A stretch of DNA of 64,000 nt, taken from Paramecium tetraurelia (Eukaryota > Ciliophora > Oligohymenophorea > Peniculida > Parameciidae). How positions within the stretch are numbered: the first letter of the stretch is position 1; every line of letters begins with the position of its first letter. Made by a program: the position numbers and the translations under genes. Shown here one piece after another: positions 52,536 through 64,000 of the stretch. Where the stretch lies: assembly GCF_000165425.1 (NCBI RefSeq), contig NW_001799002.1:158580-222579 (forward strand), written 5' to 3'. Under the pieces are notes generated by a model. That model saw nothing but the letters and a program-made list of their open reading frames with translations, searched no databases and was not told where the DNA came from.

Positions 52536-55500
52536 ATGCAAGGTAATTTGATGATAATAATATAAAAAAAGATGTAAGAAGCATAAAATAATTCTTAAGA
52601 TTATATCTATGAAGGATTGTAGAAGAGTATAATGGAAAAGGATTCAACTGAATCAGGTTCAGAAGTTGTTGATACATAAGGAGAATAAAGCAAACATAAT
52701 GATTCAAGTGAAATGCAAGATGATGAGTCTGATCCAATACATTAAGATCAGACGATAATGAGTGATTTATAATAAAATGTGAAAGTTGATGAATTTGATG
52801 ACAATTATAAGAAATAGATGTAGGTGGATATAGAAACTTATTAAGAAATGAACTTTTAGAATAGAAAGAGTTTTGAAGTAATTAATTAGGAGTTATCAAA
52901 TATTTGTAATAATTCTATTAGGTAATAAAATTATAAGACTAAAAACGAAAATAAACTAATAGAAAAAGAAGTATAGATAATAAATGATTATCAAATAAGT
53001 GAAAATATTGATAATGGGATGGAAGATAAATTAATGAGGTATAATGCTGAAAAAATCGAAGTATTAAGTAACGATCAAACCAACTAAATTATGAAAGAGG
53101 AAATGAATAATAAAGTATTGACAAAATAGAATCAAGTACAAAATGTTGTAGAATAATTATAAAATTAGGAAAATGTTATTAATTTATATAAATAATTATT
53201 TGAAAACTATTAAGTAGAAGAGAAATCAGGATTATAGGTTGATATGAATAATGAAGTTAATAAACCAGAAGAATAAGCTTGTATGAATAATGAAGTTAAT
53301 CAACCAGAAGAATAAGATGATATGAATAATGAAGTTAATCAACCAGAAGAATAAGATGATATGAATAATGATGTTAATCAACCAGAAGAATAAGCTTGTA
53401 TGAATAATGAAGTTAATCAACCAGAAGAATAAGCTTGTATGAACAATGAATATAATCAACCAGAAGAATAAGATGATATGAATAATGATGTTAATTAACC
53501 AGAAGAATAAGCTTGTATGAATAATGAAGTTAATCAACCAGAAGAATAAGCTTGTATGAATAATGAAGTTAATCAACCAGAAGAATAAGATGATATGAAT
53601 AATGATGTTAATCAACCAGAAGAATAAGCTTGTATGAATAATGAAGTTAATCAACCAGAAGAATAAGATGATATGAATAATGAAGTTAATCAACCAGAAG
53701 AATAAGATGATATGAATAATGAATTTAATCAACCAGAAGAATAAGCTTGTATGAACAATGAAGTTAATCAACCAGAAGAATAAGATGATATGAATAATGA
53801 TGTTAATCAACCAGAAGAATAAGATGATATGAATAATGAAGTTAATCAACCAGAAGAATAAGCTTGTATGAACAATGAAGTTAATCAACCAGAAGAATAA
53901 GATGATATGAATAACGATGTTAATTAACCAGAAGAATAAGCTTGTATGAATAATGAAGTTAATCAACCAGAAGAATAAGATGATATGAATAATGAAGTTA
54001 ATCAACCAGAAGAATAAGCTTGTATGAATAATGAAGTTAATCAACCAGAAGAATAAGCTTGTATGAATAATGAAGTTAATCAACCAGAAGAATAAGATGA
54101 TATGAATAATGATGTTAATCAACCAGAAGAATAAGCTTGTATGAATAATGAAGTTAATCAACCAGAAGAATAAGATGATATGAATAATGAAGTTAATCAA
54201 CCAGAAGAATAAGATGATATGAATAATGAATTTAATCAACCAGAAGAATAAGCTTGTATGAACAATGAAGTTAATCAACCAGAAGAATAAGATGATATGA
54301 ATAACGATGTTAATTAACCAGAAGAATAAGCTTGTATGAATAATGAAGTTAATCAACCAGAAGAATAAGCTTGTATGAATAATGAAGTTAATCAACCAGA
54401 AGAATAAGATGATATGAATAATGAAGTTAATCAACCAGAAGAATAAGATGATATGAATAATGAATTTAATCAACCAGAAGAATAAGCTTGTATGAACAAT
54501 GAAGTTAATCAACCAGAAGAATAAGATGATATGAATAATGATGTTAATCAACCAGAAGAATAAGATGATATGAATAATGAAGTTAATCAACCAGAAGAAT
54601 AAGCTTGTATGAACAATGAAGTTAATCAACCAGAAGAATAAGCTTGTATGAATAATGAAGTTAATCAACCAGAAGAATAAGCTTGTATGAATAATGAAGT
54701 TAATCAACCAGAAGAATAAGCTTGTATGAATAATGAAGTTAATCAACCAGAAGAATACGATGATATGAATAATGAAGTTAATCAACCAGAAGAATAAGAT
54801 GATATGAATAATGAAGTTAATCAACCAGAAGAATAAGATGATATGAATAACGATGTTAATTAACCAGAAGAATAAGCTTGTATGAATAATGAAGTTAATC
54901 AACCAGAAGAATAAGCTTGTATGAATAATGAAGTTAATCAACCAGAAGAATAAGCTTGTATGAATAATGAAGTTAATCAACCAGAAGAATACGATGATAT
55001 GAATAATGAAGTTAATCAACCAGAAGAATAAGATGATATGAATAACGATGTTAATTAACCAGAAGAATAAGCTTGTATGAATAATGAAGTTAATCAACCA
55101 GAAGAATAAGATGATATGAATAACGATGTTAATTAACCAGAAGAATAAGCTTGTATGAATAATGAAGTTAATCAACCAGAAGAATAAGCTTGTATGAATA
55201 ATGAAGTTAATCAACCAGAAGAATAAGATGATATGAATAATGATGTTAATCAACCAGAAGAATAAGCTTGTATGAATAATGAAGTTAATCAACCAGAAGA
55301 ATAAGATGATATGAATAATGAAGTTAATCAACCAGAAGAATAAGATGATATGAATAATGAATTTAATCAACCAGAAGAATAAGCTTGTATGAACAATGAA
55401 GTTAATCAACCAGAAGAATAAGATGATATGAATAACGATGTTAATTAACCAGAAGAATAAGCTTGTATGAATAATGAAGTTAATCAACCAGAAGAATAAG

Positions 55501-56582
55501 ATGATATGAATAACGATGTTAATTAACCAGAAGAATAAGCTTGTATGAATAATGAAGTTAATCAACCAGAAGAATAAGATGATATGAATAATGAAGTTAA
55601 TCAACCAGAAGAATAAGATGATATGAATAATGAAGTTAATCAACCAGAAGAATAAGATGATATGAAATAAGAAGTTTTATAATCAGATCCTATGTTTGAA
55701 TAAACATAATAGGATATTTAATTAAACCAAATGATTGAAATGAAAAACAAAAATGAATCACCAGAAAACTAGGTTAAATAAAAAACTTAAGAAGAATAGG
55801 ATGAATAGAGTAATGTTAATTCGTAATATGTCTATTTTGCTTAAGAAAATGATTCTTAAAATATTGAAATAGAATAATCTCAATAATTGTTTGTATCCAA
55901 TCAAAAATAAAACAATACATGCCATTACTTTAATAGTTTGCAAGCCAAATATCTAAAAACAAAAAACGAAATTTCTCATTAGTTCAATTATCTTAAAAGG
56001 ATATTAAACCCATTCTTCATTATTTATTTAGTTTTATCCTTTTTTTATACTATATTATCGACTTTGAAGATAAAGGCTACAACAAAAATAGTATCCTCGT
56101 ATTAATATATTAAGAACTTTTTCATAATTAAGTTTTAAAAAATGTGTGAATTTACCTGCTTTTGTCATAATTAAATTTTCGATCTGCATCAAAGAGGAAA
56201 AATTAAAACAATAATCCAATAAATAGAACCTTAATAATACTAAATTACTCTAAGAATAAGGATTATTTAGGAAGTTGGTTTTCAGAAATATGTTATTTTA
56301 ACTTTGAAAAGTATTGCTACTTTTATTTAACAAATGTATTGCTACTTTATTTAACAAATGTATTGCTTCTTTAAGAACGGCAATTTAGGCTACTTATAAT
56401 TTCTTCATAACTATTCTTAAGATTTTTTTCAATAGAGTTTTATATATTCCATTTATTACCTTGCGCATGCTTTGTTACTTCATTGTAATACAAGTAATAA
56501 GTTGCTCCCTTGTTATTAGGATATTCATAAGAATTATGAAATTCTTTTGGCATCTAAAAAAACTACTTGTACAAACTGCTGA
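52536..56582 (+). CDS. Repeat protein with 62 tandem 13-residue units
   Basis: One open frame of 1,349 codons from ATG 52536 to TGA 56580-56582. Residues 1-234 are acidic and Gln/Asn-rich. Residues 235-1040 are 62 tandem 13-residue repeats (for example DDMNNEVNQPEEQ and ACMNNEVNQPEEQ). About 300 residues follow. They include a Gln/Asn-rich part and a hydrophobic segment (NPFFIIYLVLSFFYTILSTL), which could be a membrane helix. The start may be further upstream. A putative 31-nt intron at 56569-56599 would join this frame exactly to that of the next gene. Function is unknown. The repeats suggest a disordered, low-complexity spacer or adhesive. Confidence 0.7.
53238..55655 (+). repeat. 62 tandem copies of a 39-base coding repeat
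   Basis: The array is exactly 2,418 bases, 62 units of 39 bases (13 codons), with no length variation. The first two residues of the unit are mostly Asp-Asp or Ala-Cys. Positions 6-7 vary as Glu-Val, Asp-Val, Glu-Phe and once Glu-Tyr. Position 9 is Gln, encoded by CAA or TAA. Two units end in Tyr (TAC) instead of Gln (TAA), near 54,757 and 54,991. Blocks of several units recur in the same order, a sign of multi-unit duplication. Confidence 0.95.
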
Positions 56583-57207
56583 ACCTGTACAACCTGCAGA
56601 ACCTGTGCAACCACCCCAACCTGCTCAACCTAAAGAATACCCTATTGCCTTAATAATTGGAGAAGCTGGGGTTGGTAAAACAAAATTCTATAATAAAATA
56701 AATGATACGGAAGCCTTGTAATATGAAATTGTAGATACAATCTCATTTGATTTTAAGAATGATATTGAATACAGGGAGTAGCAAATATCAGAATTTTAAA
56801 GTATATTTGATAGCAAACCAAATAAAGTGGCTACATTATTCTTTGTTGTAAAGTTTGAAAGAACTGATTTAATGAAAAGGTCTATACTGAATATTTATCC
56901 CTACTTTAAGAAGTTTTAGAGTTAAATAACCCTTGTGGTTACTCATTTTGATTTAAGTGATGACTAGGAATAAGATAAAATCGATTTATAAAGAGCATTC
57001 AAAATGTTTAAAGCAAAGTCAATTCTATTTGTTGATCAAGAGGCAACTAAAGAAGAATTAATTGATCAAATAAGGGCTTCAGATTGTTTAATTCCTATTG
57101 AAGAAGGCTATTAATTTGATTTAACTGATACGATATTTGAAAAGCATAATGAGTAAGAAGGATAGGAAATGATGAATGCTTTATAACAGATGACTGTAAG
57201 ATCGTGA
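56467..57207 (+). CDS. AIG1/GIMAP-like P-loop GTPase, copy 1
   Basis: The GTP-binding part is clear: LIIGEAGVGKTKFYNKI (Walker A), VDTISFDF in the switch II position, LFFVVKFERTDLMKR, and LVVTHFDLSDD in the position of the G4 motif (TxxD). This layout resembles the AIG1/GIMAP family. A Pro-rich linker (AEPVQPAEPVQPPQPAQP) precedes it. The frame from ATG 56467 gives 246 aa with a hydrophobic start. ATG 56536 is also possible. Alternatively the domain is an exon of the upstream repeat protein. A diverged paralogue lies 735 bases downstream. Confidence 0.7.
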
Positions 57208-57238
57208 GTTTATTATTGATTTGTGCTTATAAATTATT

Positions 57239-57873
57239 ATGTTATATTAAATAATTTCTTTTTGTTTAATTTTTAAAGCAAGGATCTCTTAATAATTGAA
57301 TCTAATTGTTATTTAGTAATTTACTGAACTCTATAGGCTTTTTAATTAAAAAATTGAAGTAGCGTGTAAATGCTATCTAATTGAGAGTAATCCAATAATT
57401 GTTATAAATGGGAAAAAATTTTTTTTAAAGAACAGAATTTATACCAGGAATGCATACAAATATTTAGATCTTTTTGAATTGAGAAAACGAATTATTAAAT
57501 CCCTATCTTAGTCGATGAACTATTTCCTCTAAATAATGATGAATTACAAGTAATTATTTTCAAAAACAAACAAAGAGATGTTAAATCTTAAAAGTTTATT
57601 ATTAAAAAAATTAAATAAAAATTATTAAAATAGAATTTGAATCTATATTGCGAGTTCATAATGCAATATGAATAACAATATTAAAATGTTATGAAAAACG
57701 CTACTACAATAAGAGCAGACATGTATTTAATTATGAACATTCAAATACAATATTTTTCTACCTCAAAAAGTTTATTACCTTTATCATTATATAATTCTAA
57801 TTCTATTAGACTTAAATATATTATGGGTTCTATTACTTTTTGGATTAGATTAAATAAGTTATCTAAAGGATGA
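57239..57873 (+). CDS. Uncharacterised ORF pair, possibly a broken gene
   Basis: From ATG 57239 an open frame of 134 codons runs to TGA 57638-57640 (FTELYRLFNQKIEVACKCYL, VINGKKFFLKNRIYTRNAYK). A second coding-like frame, shifted, continues to TGA near 57,873 (MQYEQQYQNVMKNATTIRAD). No splice sites that join them are obvious. It may be two small genes, or one gene with a frameshift, lying between the two GIMAP-like genes. No domain is recognised. Confidence 0.35.
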
Positions 57874-57941
57874 GGAAGTTAAAGGTGCAAAATTGGATTG
57901 GATATGAAGTATTTTAAAGTAAGAAGCCTTCTTGGGATATC

Positions 57942-58868
57942 ATGGGGACTCAATCTAATCAATATTCGAATTTCAGATCAAACGTATCAACCTGCGCAAC
58001 AAATATAAGCAGCGCTTTTAATTATTCTTCAACATTTAGTTTGGAGAATAAATTTGGTTCTATTTCACCCAATGCACTTAGTATCAAAAAAACTTAAGAA
58101 CCAAAAGAATTATGTATCACTCGGAATTATGAATTAACATCTCAATTAACTCCCTCGATACCTCCATAAGATACGCCATCAATGCCACCTTCGATAACAA
58201 TTCCCAATGAATCTGTTTCTAGTTCAAGTGAAACATCAATGATTAGTTCTGAGAGTTTGTGCGAGGAGAAAATTCCATTGGCTCTAATAATCGGTTAGGT
58301 AGATAATGGGAAAACATTTATAATGAGAAAGATTTTTGATGAGGATACCAAAATAGAACTGTTTTAGCCTATATTATAAAAATAATTGAAATATTACTTT
58401 GTTGATACTTCGTCCTTTGATATTGATTCAGATTATGATTCAAGAGAAGAGCAGATTAATAATTACAAAGAATTGTTCAATAAATACCCGAATAGAGTGA
58501 GATCAATTTTGATAGCTGTTAATTTTGAGAGAACGGATTTAATGAAGAAAAAAGTCTAAAATATTAATAAACTATTTCAAAAATTCAAGAACTTGTATAC
58601 CATAATAGTGACTAAGTTTCATTTCAGCGAAAACGTTGAAAGAGATAAGGAATAACTAAAGAGAAGTTTTTAGTATTTGAATGCATAAGACATCATCTTT
58701 GTTGGTAATGATACAAAAAAAGAGCAATTATTGAGAGATTTAAAATAAAATAGTTTGTAGGCTTTAGAGGATGGTTATGAATTTAATTTAGCTGACACTT
58801 TTTTATAGGAGGAAGATGAGAATGAATAGAATTAAATATTAAATGACTTAAAAAATAGATTTAATTGA
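57942..58868 (+). CDS. AIG1/GIMAP-like P-loop GTPase, copy 2
   Basis: Intronless, 308 aa from ATG 57942. The first ~110 residues are Ser/Thr/Asn/Pro-rich and disordered. The G domain has LIIGQVDNGKTFIMRKIF (P-loop GxxxxGKT), YYFVDTSSFDID, SILIAVNFERTDLMKKKV and TIIVTKFHFSENVERDKEQL. It ends in an acidic tail. It is clearly a paralogue of the domain at 56467-57207 (shared NFERTDLMKK and GYEFNLADTFL versus GYQFDLTDTIF). The G4 Asp seen in copy 1 (THFD) is His-Phe in copy 2 (TKFHF), so guanine specificity may be weaker. Confidence 0.7.
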
Positions 58869-59100
58869 TCTCTGTTATAAATATCATTTTTTTTGGCAGT
58901 ATATTTATTATTGTAAAATTAATAAAAGTATTAATTGGACAATTTTACCAGATCATTAATATATATGAATTATTAACATTTTGGGACAACATTCCCAGAA
59001 TCTATGAATTTGGTTAAATTTGAATTCATGTAGAAAATAATCTGGCTTCACAAAACTACAGAATAATATAATATTGATAAATGCGATTTTATAATTTGTA
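58869..59100. other. Intergenic region
   Basis: About 230 bases between convergent genes. Nothing is recognised. Confidence 0.3.
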
Positions 59101-62100
59101 TCATTTAGAAGCAAACAAAAACTTCTATTGATTGATTGTGCTCTCCAAGATTGTATTTTCTTTAACAGGGAACATCAGATCAAACATTCCTGTTCCTTGA
59201 GGCACATTCTATCCAATGATTACTCGTTGAGATGCACCATTCATCGAATCTTACTTCCCTTGGATGGCAGCATTAAAAAAGACGTCCATTGTTTTTTCAA
59301 AGGAAGCAAGCATCAAGGCTGAATTCTTTAGTTAATCTATTCCTTGTCTGGTGAACCCAAGGATTCTTCCTTAATTGAGTAAAAATTGAATAAATACCTT
59401 TGAATGTCATCAATTCTGCTAACAATAGGATGTGTCTTATATCAATGGAAATGCTGTGACTTTACATGGTAGTGTACACTTCATTGACAATACTCTATCT
59501 GGCAGCTTCAATTCCAAGAGCACTTTGAATTTCCATGATGTGATTACTGACTGTTCGTTTCCAATCAATGTTGTCCAATCGTAGAATTTCTTTGAATCCA
59601 ATACCAGATGCAAACAACCTGGCTTCTCCCTTGACATTCTCCTTATCATCCTTATCTGTAACCTAGATAACAGTTTACTTGATATTTGCACAACCATAAA
59701 TGTGCAACCTCAATAGTTTTCGTTATAGCTCTTTGATCAAAAACAGCAGGTTTTCTGATTGTTTCTTCTTAGAACTCTTTTTAACTGTAATTCTAATAAT
59801 TTTGAGATCATATTTGACATCATCAGGTGACAATTTCAACTCTTTTAAAATCAGAGCACACACGTATTTGGGAGTCACAAATTCTAGTTTCAATCTAGCT
59901 AGACAATGACAATCTAATTCTAATTCTATATAGCAATTATCTGCTGTGTAGATTTCATCCATCTTCTTCAGTATTTACATCAATTTGGTTTACTCTATTT
60001 GTATGTTGACATCTTAGGCTTACTAAGCAGAATGGATGACTGCACGATGAGCATACTCATATTGAGGATCCCCAGACTTGGCGAACTACTTGGCATGATC
60101 CATGACCTGGCGATTGATCAATTTCACATTAATTTAGGGTGTTTTGATTTCCTTACTTGCATTGATGATTTCATTTAGACGAGGAACACCCTAAGTGATG
60201 GACATTCCTGCAACACCAGCAGAGTGGAAAGTCTTCAAAGTCATTTGAGTAGCAGGTTCACCAATGGATTGAGATGTGATGGGTCCCACACTAGTACCAG
60301 GTGCCATAACCATGGTTAAGAATCTTTCCATCCAACTTCTGATGAACCATTACAATTATTTTTCAGAAACCTATTGGTTGGTACTCTTAAACAATGCCTA
60401 GACTCTCTTCTTCTCTTTCTCGTAAGTGGCTTCATAGTTTTCCAAGAATTTCTTGTGTCTCTCCTCAATTATCATAAATAGTTCATCCAATTTGATCAGC
60501 ATGTGTTCTTTATTCAACAATATTTGATTCTTCCTGAGGACAGTAAATGAATTAGTCAAAAGGTTCTATAGCTTGATAACCTCATTTGCATCTTCTACTG
60601 CCAGAGGATCCAATCCATCTTCTCCATACCTAAATTGAACTATCTCTTTGGTGTCACAAGATCGAACTGTAAGATCATAAGCAATATGTAAATCTTCAAG
60701 CATCTTAACCAGCCTACGTTGCATATATCCAGTAGTGGCTGTCTTGACTGCGGTATCTGTCAACCCTTCTCTTCCAGCCATATTATGGAAATAGAACTCA
60801 ATTGCATCCATTCCCGTATAAAAACTATTCTTGACAAACCCTTTGGCTTTCGGGTGCAAGATGTCTAAATTGGGATAGCGATCGCCACAATCTTTGAAGT
60901 GTGGGAGTGTCCTTCCTGTGAATCCTTCTGGGACTCTCTTTCCTGATATGACTTATTGTCCAACACAACCAATCATCTGGGCCACATTGACATTACTACC
61001 CTTGGCACCACACAGATACATAATCAACACCTTATTATCACTCTTCAATTACTCCTGGCACTTTGAACCCACTTACTCTCTCACATCTGATAGAGTCTTA
61101 TTCACCTTAGCTTCCAAGGTCTACTCAACTGTCAACCCAGGATCAGCATCAATTAGACTTCGTTAATAGTGTTTGCATTGCAAGTAACTCTATTCAGTGC
61201 TCTAATGGATCTATTCAATTAAAGATTTGGGTGCCATCACATCACCAATTCCAATAGTCATTCCATAATGCGATATCCATCTGGAAGACAATTTTGCGAA
61301 TCTCTGCATTACTGATGCTGCTATCTAAGTAGAATTATCTCTTATGAGTGCGTAGAACAACCCTAATTTCGATGCTCCCAGCACTTTCTTACCTATATTT
61401 CCACAAACCAATTCGCATTTATCAAATACGACATAGCCATCACCAGGGTCCATCCACAAATAGTCCAACTTTCCTTTAAATGCGTTACTTTCTTTTGCTT
61501 CTAAATTCAACACTAGTCTAGTCTTTCTGTTAGGTACAAGTAATGCATTGATTACTTATTTTCCTGTCCATAATTATTTTGGTTTTAGTATCGTTGGGGC
61601 TGGCAAATCTATTTGTTCATTGGAATCAGAGAAGGCCGCACAAAATTACATAAATTATTCTCTGGAATAAAAGACATCCTTATTTGTTATCAACCAGGCA
61701 GTGGTAAGAAAATCTTACAGTAAACAAACGAGCGATTCACCACTTTTAATAGTTTTGAGATTCTTCTTGACATCCATCAAAATTAATGCTTCTGATCTTG
61801 CTTCGTAGGTTTATGGTAAATGTATGTTCATTTCGTCTCCGTCAAAATCAGCATTGAATGGAGTACACACACATTCATTGAATCGAAGAGTGTGCCACTT
61901 ATCCACCCTAGCTCTGAAGGCCATCATAGAAATTCTATGCAATGACGGCTAACGATTAAAAATGACAATGTCCTCTGATAACAAGTGTCTATCCACCACA
62001 TCTCCAATCTTTAACTTATAGGCTAAATGCGCCCTTCTTGCAAATTACAAATTGTAATTGACTCCTCCCAATTTAACGAATTTGGCTCCTGGATAGATGG

Positions 62101-63290
62101 AGGGTCCATTTTATACGTAGTCTCTCATCTTCTTAATATTCAAGGCGGTGACAGTTTCAGGTACTGTCAAGATGCACGCAATATGCTATGGAATGGTGAC
62201 CTAATCAATAGCCAAATTAGGATCTGGAGAGATGACTGAACGTGCAGTGAATTCTGCTCTCTTACCGGATAGATTACCCCTTAGTCTTCCTCTCTTACCC
62301 TTGAGTCTCTGATAGATGCCACGTATGTCCACCTTTCCATCTTTGCTTGAGAATTGGGGCAAACGAGGTGTCTCACTATTGAAGTAATGAAAATAATGTG
62401 CTTGAGTCAAGAATTACGTTTTGAGGATTGACATGCCATCCTTTCCCTCCTTTATCTACTTCTGCAACAGATCGTTGTGGTAGAGGATGGTTTTCAACTT
62501 CATCGTCAAATCGTCTTCGTCTGCCTTGGTGGTATTGCTTAGCATTTTGCTGGGTCTTATGTTGTTGGGTGGAGCGGGTATGATGGAAGTGAGGAGATCA
62601 GACAAATCGTTTAAGAAAGGGTTGATGCAAAACAGGAATTGATGTTGTTTAGGGATGTTGGAGAATTGATTCCAGGCATACAGTGCATTAATATCCATGG
62701 TGTCCAGGATGATCTTGCCTGCATCCCCCTTGGCTAGTTTTTTGGCTTCTCCGATCTGCTCACAATAGCAATGGGGACACTGTTTGTTTGATCTGCATTT
62801 TTTGAGGACCTTCTTGAATACCTTCAACTGTGCATTGTAGGATCGTGTTTATATGCAATGTACCATCTTTTAGGTTAGTTGATTGATCTCGTCAGGGGTT
62901 AATCTTACTTGACCGCATTTCTAGGACTGTCAATATCAAATCATACATAACAGAGACACTTCAAGCACTTGACCACGTGAGTGAAAAAGCCGAGGTGATA
63001 GATTGGCAATTATAAGGGGATGTATCCGAAATGTCCAGGACATTCATTCAATAGCGTGCAACTGCTGCATTGAGTGTCTCGTAAACTTTGACCCATACGC
63101 AAATCAAGTGGACCATGTTCAATATTCTTCCCAGTCATTTTATCATAATTTTTGTCTCTAAAGATTTTGACTTCCGCCAAATTGATAGCATCTTGTGGGG
63201 ACAATATTGAGTATTGCAATCCTCCTCTATATATATTGTGGATGATAGTGTTTACATCTTCCTCTTAATGTCATTTAATTTGATGTACAT
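59101..63290 (-). CDS. POLR3A: RNA polymerase III largest subunit (RPC1)
   Basis: A protein of roughly 1,370 aa. A 29-nt intron after KRKI, just past the start, and a 28-nt intron before RILGFTRQG near the 3' end are visible. Others may exist. The N-terminus has [18 protein letters not shown], then zinc-clamp cysteines ([16 protein letters not shown]). Further on come [20 protein letters not shown], the catalytic [10 protein letters not shown] with Mg-binding aspartates near 61,846, a bridge-helix region [20 protein letters not shown] and [20 protein letters not shown]. The C-terminus, [19 protein letters not shown] and [12 protein letters not shown], lacks a heptad CTD and matches Pol III rather than Pol II. 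Pol III makes tRNA and 5S rRNA. Confidence 0.92.
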
Positions 63291-63324
63291 CTTTGATGAA
63301 AGAATATATTAATATTAGTAAAAG

Positions 63325-63933
63325 ATGAATTCGGAATTGTAAATGAAGAGAGAACAGTTTATGGTTCAAATCAGAAAGCAGGCTCGCGAGGAGATTTTCT
63401 CTAAGAAAAGACAGACGAGCCTCGGGTAGGAGGGGGAAGTGGTGGAGCGGTGCAATCCCGACGAGATAATCAATTTCATATATCAGACTTATTTGGAGTA
63501 GGATTTCAAACATTTAGCTCGGTTGTTGAAACAATACAATTTGAATTACTTGAAATTGTTGGAGGAGTAGAACATTAATGATCTGCCCATTCTGAATCAA
63601 TTCATCACTCACTTTAGCACCAATGGCAATAGTTTAAAATTATTCTTTGATATAATTCGAATGAGTGGCATTCCCTTAGAAATCAATCTGACATCGGATA
63701 GGTTGATGTGCATAATCCAAGTGTTGGTAATCTTGATCAATTTCACCTATTTGGAGAGGAAGGATATTGTGGAGAATCTCTTGCAAAACGATTTGATCAC
63801 TCTCTTATTGAAGGATTTGATGAGTAGAATGGTATCACCTGATAAAGTTCAGATTCACTTTGATAGATGGTGTGAGATTCTTGAGAGTGTAATCAATCTT
63901 TACTATGAATTTATCAGATTTGCCTAATTTTGA
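63325..63933 (+). CDS. IBB-like/armadillo-type protein (importin-alpha-like), possibly incomplete
   Basis: ATG 63325 opens MNSELQMKREQFMVQIRKQA followed by REEIFSKKRQ, an importin-beta-binding (IBB)-like basic helix. The next ~170 residues are helical and ARM-like (DEIINFIYQTYLEQDFKHLA, LPILNQFITHFSTNGN, MCIIQVLVILINFTYLER). The frame meets TGA at 63931-63933, about 200 aa, much shorter than the ~500 of importin alpha. An intron near the end could extend it beyond the window. It is divergent from RPC1, with 34 bases between the start codons. Confidence 0.6.
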
Positions 63934-64000
63934 TAAACGTCTAATTTGAATTGGATAATCGAAAACTATTGATTTTTAGAGAGGAAACTCTCAGATCTCA

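Noticed and set aside
53232-55643. 803-codon open frame on the minus strand, a hydrophobic Ile/Phe/Leu repeat
   Set aside because: It is the antisense shadow of the 39-base repeat array. The plus strand has continuous coding flanks on both sides, whereas the minus frame exists only because the unit length is divisible by three.

Overview
This window looks like macronuclear DNA of a ciliate of the Paramecium type. The DNA is very AT-rich. Almost every gene reads open only when TAA and TAG are read as glutamine and TGA is the only stop. Genes are separated by tens of bases, and introns are about 20-31 nt, mostly starting GTA and ending TAG. The 39-base repeat array at 53238-55655 gives internal proof of the code, because CAA and TAA alternate at the same Gln position. 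The species is inferred; no rRNA or other marker gene is present.

Layout. 1-5400: a protein kinase with a long C-terminal region, and a coiled-coil gene broken by one TGA. 5424-10376: a single-exon 1,650-aa cysteine-rich membrane protein. 10.4-12.9 kb: mostly non-coding, with one small ORF. 12.9-22.8 kb: a compact housekeeping block with an RpiB-like protein lacking its catalytic motif, an INTS9-like Integrator subunit, a RING-H2 protein, a kinase with EF-hand-like regions, an A/B-type cyclin, two small unknown proteins, an RBPMS-like RRM protein and a CDPK.

23.3-39.9 kb: an accessory region dominated by one multicopy family of secreted or membrane-anchored proteins. It has seven members: five intact, one truncated pseudogene and one with an internal stop. 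They lie in alternating orientation with large near-identical inverted segments. Also here are a minimal SCP2-domain protein and some small ORFs.

40.7-52.3 kb: a MORN-repeat protein, two tandem PP4-type phosphatase catalytic subunits, a coiled-coil protein, a second MORN protein, a 1,370-aa kinase and a CFAP410 (C21orf2) homologue with a long polyglutamine insert. 52.5-58.9 kb: a protein with 62 tandem 13-residue repeats, followed by two AIG1/GIMAP-like P-loop proteins; the first may be spliced to the repeat protein. 59.1-64.0 kb: the largest subunit of RNA polymerase III, and a divergent gene starting with an importin-alpha-like IBB segment.

Genes were translated by eye with the ciliate code. 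Exon junctions were chosen to keep frame and domain continuity, and where exact arithmetic was possible the coordinates are consistent with whole codons.
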